64,000 nt of DNA from a virus, in the IMG/VR virus record IMGVR_UViG_3300035670_013167, positions 42,764-106,763 of that record; one strand, given 5' to 3'. Below are positions 57,095 to 64,000 of this stretch, one piece after another; the stretch's first letter is position 1; each line of letters opens with the position of its first letter. The notes under the pieces were generated by a model that did no database searches, had not been told where the DNA came from, and was given only the letters and a program-made list of their open reading frames with translations. Position numbers and translations under genes: made by a program.

Positions 57095-57457
57095 ATGAAA
57101 ACATTTTACCAGTTTTTATTAGAAGCTCCTACACCTCCCAGCCCACCTCCACCTGGAGGTGCAGCGCCAAGTTCTAACGCTCCGCCTCCTGGAGGCCCTC
57201 CTGGAGGTTTAGGTGGCGGATTAGGAGGTCCTGGACCTTCTTTAGGAGGTCCGCCACTAGGAGGCCCATCTTTGGGCGGAGGTCCATCGTTAGGAGGCCC
57301 ATCGTTAGGTGGAATGGATTCACCACCTGCTCAAGGATCTCCTCAAAATGCCCCTGTACAAAAATATAAAACTACAAATGTTTGGCAAGCTTTAGAAAAG
57401 CTTATAAAAAATAAGAATGGACAAAATCAGAATAAAATGATAGATTCTGATACATGA
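57095..57457 (+). CDS. CTS-tagged Pro/Gly-rich protein
   Basis: 120 aa. MKTFYQFLLEAPTPPSPPPP: the tag is the best T4 match in the window and is followed by LLEA, an ideal gp21-type cleavage site. Residues 14-85 are low-complexity Pro/Gly/Ser with GGPSLGG-like repeats. The C-terminus is basic and helical (VWQALEKLIKNKNGQNQNK). A disordered packaged protein. Overlaps gene 47 by 4 nt (ATGA). Confidence 0.8.
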   Translation: MKTFYQFLLEAPTPPSPPPPGGAAPSSNAPPPGGPPGGLGGGLGGPGPSLGGPPLGGPSLGGGPSLGGPSLGGMDSPPAQGSPQNAPVQKYKTTNVWQALEKLIKNKNGQNQNKMIDSDT

Positions 57458-58530
57458 GAATTCTTATTTTTAGTGATATTCATATTCATCCTCATAAAAA
57501 ATCCGTAGAGCGTCTAGACGATTGTATAAAGGCTCTAGATTGGGTTTTTGAATCAGCAGAAGAAAACAATATAAAAGATATTGTTTTTCTTGGTGATCTT
57601 TTTCATGACAGGCAAAAGATAGATGTTTTGACTTACCAAAAAACATTTGAAGTTTTTGAAAAATATTTACTAAAAAATAAATTTAAATTATATCTTTTAT
57701 TAGGCAATCATGATTTATGGCACAATCAAAAATGGGATGTGTCATCAGTTAATCCGCTAAGAAACTTGCCAGGAGTTTCAGTAATTAATGAACCTTGTGT
57801 TAGGTTTATTTCTGAGGATTATTTATTTGGTTTTTTACCTTATACTCATGATCCAATTAGTGATTTAAAGAAAATAGAAAAACAATGGAAAAGCGAATGT
57901 AAAGAAAAAGAAATCAATCCTCCCAAAATGCTTGGTGGACACATCGCTGTAGACGGTGCTTTGTGGAATGTAAAATACGGCACTACTGCTGAAGTTGCAA
58001 TAGAGCATGATGGAGATATGGTTAAGGTTGGCCCAAATATCTTCAGTAAATGGGATCGAGTTTTTCTTGGGCACTACCACGCAGAACAAAAACTAGCTGA
58101 AAATATCGAATACGTTGGGTCGCCTCTTCAATTGAGTTTTGGAGAAGCATTCCAAAATAAGCATATAATTATTTATGACATAGAAAATAATCAGTGCAAA
58201 TATTTAAAAAATGATTTTAGTCCAAAACATTACATAATTAATGAAGATGAAATTGACGAATACGAATTAGAAGGAAATTTTATAAGACTTGAGGTCTCTG
58301 ATATATCGTCTTCATCCATGGCTGATGTAAGAAAAAATTTAGTTGAAAATAAAAAAGTCGCAACCATGGAAATAAAACAATCTCATAAAAAAGAAGAACA
58401 CGTTGTGACTGACGCTAAATCGATATTGTTTAAGGAAGATGAGATGCTAGAGAGATACGTAAAGCAAACAGACCCAGATTTAGATAAAGAAAAGCTTATA
58501 TCTATTGGCAAGCTGATTATAAACGATTAG
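57454..58530 (+). CDS. 47: Recombination endonuclease subunit gp47 (SbcD/Mre11-like)
   Basis: 358 aa. Metallophosphoesterase motifs FSDIHIHPHK, VFLGDLFHDR, LLGNHDLWH, LGGHIAVDG and FLGHYHAEQ are all present. With gp46 it forms the Mre11-Rad50-type nuclease that resects DNA ends to start recombination-dependent replication. The usual T4 order 47 then 46 is kept. Confidence 0.95.
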   Translation: MRILIFSDIHIHPHKKSVERLDDCIKALDWVFESAEENNIKDIVFLGDLFHDRQKIDVLTYQKTFEVFEKYLLKNKFKLYLLLGNHDLWHNQKWDVSSVNPLRNLPGVSVINEPCVRFISEDYLFGFLPYTHDPISDLKKIEKQWKSECKEKEINPPKMLGGHIAVDGALWNVKYGTTAEVAIEHDGDMVKVGPNIFSKWDRVFLGHYHAEQKLAENIEYVGSPLQLSFGEAFQNKHIIIYDIENNQCKYLKNDFSPKHYIINEDEIDEYELEGNFIRLEVSDISSSSMADVRKNLVENKKVATMEIKQSHKKEEHVVTDAKSILFKEDEMLERYVKQTDPDLDKEKLISIGKLIIND

Positions 58531-58572
58531 TTTGCATTGTAATTAAGTTTTTTTTAATATATAATTGCTTCT

Positions 58573-60573
58573 ATGAAGAATCTTGATTTCAAGCGTATAT
58601 CCGCACAAAATTTTCTTTGTTTTGGATCTGACGGCGTAGAATTTAATTTTGATAACTTTTCCAATATAGTATTAATTAGAGGAAATAATTTAGATATAAA
58701 AGAAATAGACGACAAAGTTGCAAGTAATGGTGTTGGCAAAAGCTCCATCCCAGAAATAATAGTTTATGGCTTGTTCGGAAAAACAATTAAGAATCCAAAA
58801 AAGATTACTCATGAAGATGTTGTAAACAATAAAATTGGAAAAAATTTAAAAATTGAAGTTGTTTGGGGGGATTATCGAGTTGTAAGAACAAGGAAGCCAC
58901 ATTCTCTTAGAATTTGGGAAGATCCAAAAAACGAATGGGGAGACGAAACAGAAATCACGCTAGGAGGAATTCCTGCTACCCAAAAATTAATTGAAGAAAA
59001 AATAGGTCTTAATTATGAAACTTTTGTGAATGTGCTGGTATTCACAGATAATAATGCTGGTAGTTTTCTTGAATGTGATGCGTCTAGTAAAAGAGAAATA
59101 GTAGAAAATTTACTTTCTTTAGACAAGTATAGAAATTTTGCTGAAAAAGCCAAAGACTTAAAAAAAGAAAAAAAAGATTTATTGAAAAGTGTTTTATTTG
59201 AATATGACAACGTATTGTCACAAACAAAACAACTAGAAAATAGATTGAATGTTTCCAAAGATCAAGAAAAACAATGGCAAAAACAAAAAAAAGAAGAAAT
59301 ATTAGAATTAAGACAAAAAATCAATTTATTAAATAAAGAATTGCAAATTGCTGACGTGAGTGGTGAGCTAACGTCTTATTTAGAAGCTCAAAAAGAATTA
59401 GAAAATCTCAATAAAGATTTGCAAGAGGAAGAAAATAAACAAAACGAGATAGAAGAAGCTTTAAGTTTGGCCAAAACTAAAATAAACGATAAAGAAAGAA
59501 ATAAAAATTCTCTTCAAATAAAATTAGATAATATTGAAAATGACTTGGATAAAATTGATGATCAAATAAATGATTGCAAAAAAGAAATTAATAGACTAGA
59601 AAAAAACAAAGGTTCAAAATGTAAATTTTGTTTTGGAGAAATTTCTGAAAAAAATTATAAAAATTATGTTGACCAAATCTTAGAAAAAATTAAAGAATTT
59701 GAAGATAATAAAGAAAAAGTATTAGAAAACAAAAATAATGTTTGTTCTGAAATAGAACAAGAAGATAAAATATTAATAAAACTCAAATCAGCAGTTGGCT
59801 CCGCAAAGACCAACTATGATAACATTATTAAAAAAATAGCTCAAAAAAGAAAAAAAATACAAGAATTAAATAAAATAGATAAGCCAAAAAACAAAGATGT
59901 TTCTGCTAAAATAATAGAAGAAAAAATTAATAATATCAACGAACAAATTATTAATAAAGAAAAAGAATTAGAAGTTAGTCCATTCGTAAAGATTATAGAA
60001 TCTGTTAATAAAGATTTAGAAGAAAACCTAAAATTAACAGAAGAGAAAAAGCAAAAAATAGAAGAAATAGAAAAAGATATTCCTTATTATGATTTTTGGG
60101 TAACTGCTTTTGGAGATTCTGGAATAAGGAAATTTGTTATAGATGGGATTATTCCTGCATTAAATTCTAGGATAGCTTATTGGCTTCAATTTTTAATAGA
60201 TGGTAAAATTAAATTAGAGTTTAATAACGAACTAGAAGAGAAAATAGAAAGAAATCCGGCGGACGGAGATCCTTTTGTTTATCATGCTATGAGTGGCGGA
60301 GAAAGAAGAAGATTAAACCTAGCAGTTTCCCAAGCTTTTGCTTATATTATGAGTCTGAGTTCGGGTGTTTGTCCTTCTATTGTTTTTTTAGACGAAGTAA
60401 CAACTAATATTGATCCAATCGGAGTTCAAGGCGTTTATAACATGATAGCTGAGATGTCTAAAGATCGAAAGGTTTTTATTACTACTCACGATCAAAATTT
60501 ATTGGATTTATTAGAGGGTTGCGATTTAATAAGACTAGAAAAATTCGAAGGATTTACAAAAATAAAAAAATAA
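58573..60573 (+). CDS. 46: Recombination endonuclease subunit gp46 (SbcC/Rad50-like)
   Basis: 666 aa (T4 gp46 560; this is longer, mainly in the coiled coil). Walker A NGVGKSSIPE, long coiled-coil arms with a zinc hook KCKFCFGEI near residue 353, signature AMSGGERRRLNLAVSQAF and Walker B PSIVFLDEVTTNID. ATPase partner of gp47. TAATATATAATT lies 10 nt upstream of the ATG. Confidence 0.95.
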   Translation: MKNLDFKRISAQNFLCFGSDGVEFNFDNFSNIVLIRGNNLDIKEIDDKVASNGVGKSSIPEIIVYGLFGKTIKNPKKITHEDVVNNKIGKNLKIEVVWGDYRVVRTRKPHSLRIWEDPKNEWGDETEITLGGIPATQKLIEEKIGLNYETFVNVLVFTDNNAGSFLECDASSKREIVENLLSLDKYRNFAEKAKDLKKEKKDLLKSVLFEYDNVLSQTKQLENRLNVSKDQEKQWQKQKKEEILELRQKINLLNKELQIADVSGELTSYLEAQKELENLNKDLQEEENKQNEIEEALSLAKTKINDKERNKNSLQIKLDNIENDLDKIDDQINDCKKEINRLEKNKGSKCKFCFGEISEKNYKNYVDQILEKIKEFEDNKEKVLENKNNVCSEIEQEDKILIKLKSAVGSAKTNYDNIIKKIAQKRKKIQELNKIDKPKNKDVSAKIIEEKINNINEQIINKEKELEVSPFVKIIESVNKDLEENLKLTEEKKQKIEEIEKDIPYYDFWVTAFGDSGIRKFVIDGIIPALNSRIAYWLQFLIDGKIKLEFNNELEEKIERNPADGDPFVYHAMSGGERRRLNLAVSQAFAYIMSLSSGVCPSIVFLDEVTTNIDPIGVQGVYNMIAEMSKDRKVFITTHDQNLLDLLEGCDLIRLEKFEGFTKIKK

Positions 60574-60658
60574 AAAAAATTTTTTATTTATCAAACTTAG
60601 ATATATCTTATCAACAACATAATAACGAACAAGAAAACAGCAAAAGGAGATGATTTTT

Positions 60659-61630
60659 ATGATTTTTGAAGAACAGATTAGCCGCAAACCCGACCACTAT
60701 CCTTGGACTCAAGATTTTATTGAAGCTATGCATAATGGATTCTGGACAGATAAAGAATTTAGCTTTCAAAGTGACAAACAGGATTTTATGGTCTCTTTAA
60801 CAGAACAAGAAAAAGAAATAATTGTTCGAGCCTTGGCAACAATTGGACAATTAGAAATATCTGTTAAAAAGTTTTGGGCTAAACTAGGAGACAATTTGCC
60901 TCATCCTAGCCTAAACGACATGGGATATGTCATGGCCAATACAGAGGTCATTCATGGGGACGCTTACGAAAGATTATTGGAAGTTTTAGGAATAGATGAT
61001 GCTTTTGATAAGATTTTAGAATTAGACATCATCAAAGGAAGAGTTAATTACTTAAGAAAACATTTGCATAAATTTCATAATGATAATAAAAAGCAATTTG
61101 TATATTCTTTAATCTTGTTCACATTGTTTGTTGAGAATATAGCTCTTTTTTCTCAATTTTACACCATAAGCTATTTCGGCAGATATAAAAATTTATTAAA
61201 AGATACTAATAAACAAGTCGAATATACCAGCAGAGAAGAAAATCTTCATGCAATGATAGGAATGAAAATAATAAATGCAATCAGAAAAGAACATCCTGAA
61301 TTGTTCGATGAAGAATTAGAAAATAAAATAATAAGCGAAGCAAAAGAAGCTGTTAAATATGAGCTTCAAATTGTGGAGTGGATTGTGAATGGATACAAGT
61401 CTGAAAAACTAAACTCGGAACTTCTTAAAGAATTTATTAAAAATAGAATGAATGATTCTTTGAAGCAAATAGGATATGATTCTATTTTTGATGTGGATAA
61501 AGAATTGCTATCTAAAACAGTTTGGTTTGACGAACAAGTTTTAGGAAATAACAGCACTGACTTTTTTCACAGCAGACCTGTAGAGTACAGTAAAAAGTCA
61601 AAAAGTTTTTCAGAAGAAGATTTGTTTTGA
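60659..61630 (+). CDS. nrdB: Ribonucleotide reductase class I beta subunit
   Basis: 323 aa from ATG 60659, 9 nt after AAGGAG; an ATG at 60650 abuts the SD and is rejected. The iron ligands occur in NTEVIHGDAYERLLEV (with the candidate radical Tyr), LFVENIALFSQF and TSREENLHAMIGMK. Supplies the radical for NrdA. It sits 62 bp upstream of nrdA. Confidence 0.94.
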   Translation: MIFEEQISRKPDHYPWTQDFIEAMHNGFWTDKEFSFQSDKQDFMVSLTEQEKEIIVRALATIGQLEISVKKFWAKLGDNLPHPSLNDMGYVMANTEVIHGDAYERLLEVLGIDDAFDKILELDIIKGRVNYLRKHLHKFHNDNKKQFVYSLILFTLFVENIALFSQFYTISYFGRYKNLLKDTNKQVEYTSREENLHAMIGMKIINAIRKEHPELFDEELENKIISEAKEAVKYELQIVEWIVNGYKSEKLNSELLKEFIKNRMNDSLKQIGYDSIFDVDKELLSKTVWFDEQVLGNNSTDFFHSRPVEYSKKSKSFSEEDLF

Positions 61631-61691
61631 TTTCTTTTTTCTGTTTTTTGTGTATAATGCCCATCCTAATTTCATTACTGGTTAAATTAAA

Positions 61692-63773
61692 ATGAACAAA
61701 GAATATTATTGGTTAAATAACCATAGTCGATTATTTTTAGAACGAGGATATTTAGAAGAAGGAATAACGCCCGAGCAAAGAATCAAGCAAATAGCCGACA
61801 ACGCAGAAAAAATATTAAAAATAAAAGGATTTGCAGATAAATTTGAAAAATATATGAGTTTGGGCTTTTATAGCTTAGCAACTCCAGTTTGGACAAACTT
61901 CGGAAATAAAAGAGGATTGCCCGTCAGCTGTTTCGGCTCATTTGTTCAAGACAAAATGGAAGCCATTCTAACAAAATCTGCCGAGGTTGGCATGATGAGC
62001 AAATTAGGAGGAGGAACCAGCGGATATTTTGGCGAACTAAGACCACGAGGAACAAAAATTAGTGTTGGCGGCGAAAGTAGTGGTGCTGTCCATTTTATGG
62101 AGATCTTTGATAAGGTTGCGGATGTAATAAGCCAAGGAAGCGCAAGAAGAGGTAGCTTTGCGGCTTATATGCCGATTGAACATAACGATATTGAAGAGTT
62201 CTTAAGAATCCGATCAGAAGGTCATCCTATACAAAATATGAGTATAGGCGTCACAGTAACTGATAAGTTTATGAAAGGTCTCATAGAAGGTGATAAAGAT
62301 AAAAGAAAAGTATGGGCAAAAGTTATCCAAAAAAGATTCGAAACTGGCTATCCATATATTATGTTTGTTGATAATACAAACAAGCAAGCTCCAAAAGTCT
62401 ATAAGGATAAAAAATTAAAAATAAAAGCCAGCAATCTTTGTGTTTCAGCAGACACAAAGATTCTTACAAAAGAAGGCGAATTGACTATTGGAGAAAATGA
62501 AAATCAAGAAGTTGAAGTTTGGAACGGTAAAAATTGGTCAAAAACAAAAATAGTAAAAACAGGACAAAATCAAAAATTAATAAAATTTGCTGTTATACTG
62601 AGACAATTCGATGACTTAGACACAGAAACTTTTTCAAGAGTTGAATTAAAAACTACTGAATATCATAAATTTTATCTTAGAGATGGAAAACATGTCGAAG
62701 CAAAAGACTTAAAGCCGGGTGATCTATTGCTTAAGTTTGAAGATGCAAAAGGCAGATTGTTTAGTCCTGAAGTTATTGATATTTATAATGAAAATGAAAT
62801 TGGCGATACTTATTGTGTCAATGAGCCTTTAGAACACAAAGCAGTTTTTAATGGAATATTAACAGGCAATTGCTCAGAAATACAATTGTATTCTGACGAG
62901 GACAATAGTTTTGTGTGCGTATTGTCTAGTCTAAATCTTCTTCATTGGGATGAAATTAAAGAAACAGACGCAGTCGAAACTTTGGTTTATTTTCTAGATG
63001 CTGTAAACGAAGAATTCGTGCAGAAAACAGAAAATATCAAGTATATGGAAGCTGCACATAATTTTGCCAAATCCCAGAGAGCATTAGGAATGGGAGTGTT
63101 AGGATGGCATTCGTTGCTTCAATCTAAAATGATTGCGTTCGAATCTATGCAGGCTAAATATCTTAATACAGAAATATGGAAAACAATTAGAGAAAGAGCA
63201 GATAAAGCCACTGAAGACATGGCAAAAGAATACGGAGAGCCAGAACTACTCCAAGGCTACGGCAGAAGAAATGTTACTACTTTGGCTGTTGCCCCTACCA
63301 CAAGTAGTTCGTTTATTTTGGGTCAGGTTAGTCCTAGTATAGAGCCACTAAATAGCAATTATTTTGTTAAGAATTTGGCAAAAGGAAAATTTACATATAA
63401 AAATCCATACTTAAAAGAAGTTCTTAAGAAACATGATAAAAATAATGATGAAGTCTGGAAAAGTATACTTATCAAGGGCGGAAGTGTTCAACACCTTGAT
63501 TTCCTGACAAAAGAAGAAAAAGAAGTGTTTAAAACTTTTGGCGAGATTAGTCAAAAAGAAATTGTTATTCAAGCTGCTCAAAGACAAAAGTATATCGACC
63601 AAGCACAGTCATTAAATATTATGATTCCTCCCGACACGAGTCCTAAAGAAGTAAATACTCTTTTGATAGAAGGTTGGGAATTAGGATTAAAAACTTTTTA
63701 TTATCAAAGAAGCGCCAATCCCGCCCAAGAATTAGCCAGAAGCATATTGACCTGTGCTTCTTGTGAAAGTTGA
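61692..63773 (+). CDS. nrdA: Ribonucleotide reductase class I alpha subunit, compact, with mini-intein
   Basis: 693 aa, about 549 after splicing, shorter than T4 NrdA (754) and without an ATP cone. Landmarks: SLATPVWTNFGNKRGLPVSC, MMSKLGGGTSGYFGELRPRG, GGESSGAVHFMEIFD, SNLC...SEIQLYS, VCVLSSLNL, APTTSSSFILGQVSPSIEPL and the redox tail LTCASCES. Reduces ribonucleoside diphosphates to dNDPs. The loss of the cone suggests reduced allosteric control. A TATAAT-like hexamer lies upstream (61653-61658). Confidence 0.95.
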   Translation: MNKEYYWLNNHSRLFLERGYLEEGITPEQRIKQIADNAEKILKIKGFADKFEKYMSLGFYSLATPVWTNFGNKRGLPVSCFGSFVQDKMEAILTKSAEVGMMSKLGGGTSGYFGELRPRGTKISVGGESSGAVHFMEIFDKVADVISQGSARRGSFAAYMPIEHNDIEEFLRIRSEGHPIQNMSIGVTVTDKFMKGLIEGDKDKRKVWAKVIQKRFETGYPYIMFVDNTNKQAPKVYKDKKLKIKASNLCVSADTKILTKEGELTIGENENQEVEVWNGKNWSKTKIVKTGQNQKLIKFAVILRQFDDLDTETFSRVELKTTEYHKFYLRDGKHVEAKDLKPGDLLLKFEDAKGRLFSPEVIDIYNENEIGDTYCVNEPLEHKAVFNGILTGNCSEIQLYSDEDNSFVCVLSSLNLLHWDEIKETDAVETLVYFLDAVNEEFVQKTENIKYMEAAHNFAKSQRALGMGVLGWHSLLQSKMIAFESMQAKYLNTEIWKTIRERADKATEDMAKEYGEPELLQGYGRRNVTTLAVAPTTSSSFILGQVSPSIEPLNSNYFVKNLAKGKFTYKNPYLKEVLKKHDKNNDEVWKSILIKGGSVQHLDFLTKEEKEVFKTFGEISQKEIVIQAAQRQKYIDQAQSLNIMIPPDTSPKEVNTLLIEGWELGLKTFYYQRSANPAQELARSILTCASCES
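62439..62870 (+). other. Mini-intein in NrdA (144 aa, no endonuclease)
   Basis: It starts CVSADTKILTKEGELTIG at residue 250 and has a block B-like TTEYHKFYLRDGKH. It ends EHKAVFNGILTGN before +1 Cys of CSEIQLYSDE. No LAGLIDADG or HNH domain is present. The residue before the terminal Asn is Gly rather than His (TGN), a known but less common variant. Splicing would give KASNLCSEIQLY. Confidence 0.9.
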
Positions 63774-63774
63774 T

Positions 63775-64000
63775 ATGGATACTAGAAAAACTTGGTTTTT
63801 AGATTTTGATGGCACTATTGTTTATCAAAAAAGCTACTTGAAAGATGAAGATTATATTCTTCCATCAACCATAGACTTTTTTACTAATGTTGTTAAAGAA
63901 ACTGACTTTGTGATTATAACGACAGGAAGAGAAGAACATCACAAAGAAAGAATTGAAAAATTTATGAAAGGCTTTGGATTGAAATGCGATATGATTATAT
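63775..64000 (+). CDS. HAD-superfamily phosphatase, N-terminal part (cut by window end)
   Basis: ATG 63775, 1 bp after the nrdA stop. KTWFLDFDGTIVYQKSYLKD holds the DxDGT nucleophile motif; DFVIITTGREEHHKERIEKF holds the motif II Thr and following helix. The frame is open at the right edge. Possibly a nucleotidase or polynucleotide phosphatase; not resolvable from 75 residues. Confidence 0.85.
   Translation, partial: MDTRKTWFLDFDGTIVYQKSYLKDEDYILPSTIDFFTNVVKETDFVIITTGREEHHKERIEKFMKGFGLKCDMII

Noticed and set aside
61621-61660. Full sigma70 promoter for nrdA
   Set aside because: TATAAT is present at 61653-61658, but the nearest TTGATT is 20 nt away and the extended -10 does not fit; only noted in the nrdA entry.
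1-64000. CRISPR arrays, rRNA or tRNA genes
   Set aside because: No regularly spaced repeats with unique spacers and no cloverleaf-compatible sequence were found by reading.

Overview
The window is AT-rich (roughly 30% GC by eye) and almost wall-to-wall coding. It is best read as a piece of a large, T4-related (myovirus-type, probably jumbo) bacteriophage genome. The evidence is a T4-style replication and recombination core: UvsX/RecA, gp32-type SSB, gp41/DnaB helicase, a UvsY-like mediator, UvsW helicase, and the gp46/gp47 nuclease pair. It is joined by phage nucleotide metabolism genes (nrdA, nrdB, thyA, folA, dNMP kinase, guaC, hpt), short overlapping genes on both strands, and T4-type TATAAATA late-promoter boxes. 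LpxH-like, HldE-like and lipoprotein genes suggest a Gram-negative host. No tRNA, rRNA or CRISPR array was seen.

Layout. 1-2.9 kb: an acidic repeat protein, a TnpB (IS200/IS605-type) element and a small gene. 2.9-7.5 kb: ATP-grasp enzyme, methyltransferase, Sm-like protein and the N-terminal half of a DnaE polymerase. DnaE carries an intein, and its reading frame is broken next to a perfect 12-bp hairpin. 7.5-14.7 kb: ClpP, then a complete SpoVR - DUF444 (YeaH/YhbH) - PrkA (YeaG) operon, with an intein in PrkA. 14.7-23 kb: FmdB-like zinc ribbon with an apparent AUU start, HldE, DHFR, thymidylate synthase behind a structured leader, LpxH-like phosphatase, sulfotransferase, zinc-finger/nuclease protein and dNMP kinase. 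23-33 kb: granulin-like cysteine-rich protein, Hel308/Ski2-type helicase with an intein, amidoligase and glycosyltransferase. 32-42.6 kb: the recombination/replication operons (uvsX, SSB, HhH-GPD, UvsY-like, DnaB-like, guaC, possible sigma factor, family-A polymerase). 42.9-43.4 kb is a poorly explained stretch. 43.4-47.2 kb: small genes, HNH proteins, hpt and a YhaM-like HD nuclease. 47.2-57.5 kb: a cluster of proteins sharing one N-terminal motif, interleaved with UvsW, an envelope-protein trio and methionine aminopeptidase. 57.4-64 kb: gp47, gp46, NrdB, NrdA (with a mini-intein) and a HAD phosphatase cut by the window edge.

Main finding. At least 16 otherwise unrelated proteins begin with one short motif, M-(K/I)-x-F-x-x-(F/W/Y)-(L/I/M)-x-E, and two more carry it internally. 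It closely resembles the T4 capsid-targeting sequence (CTS) of internal proteins and Alt (IPIII begins MKTYQEFIAE, from memory). The tagged proteins include an acetyltransferase, an ADP-ribosyltransferase-like protein, an HsdS recognition-domain-like protein, an HEXXH protein, an EF-hand acidic protein and a Pro/Gly-rich protein. The inference is a large set of proteins packaged in the head and injected with the DNA. Several of these genes have a TATAAATA/TATATATA box exactly 5 nt before ATG and no Shine-Dalgarno (SD) site, suggesting leaderless late mRNAs.

Other points: four inteins in 64 kb; repeated stop/start coupling by ATGA and TTGA overlaps; a family-A polymerase with an altered motif C alongside the incomplete DnaE; and five genes too short for routine calling, including a Pmp3/YqaE-type membrane protein.
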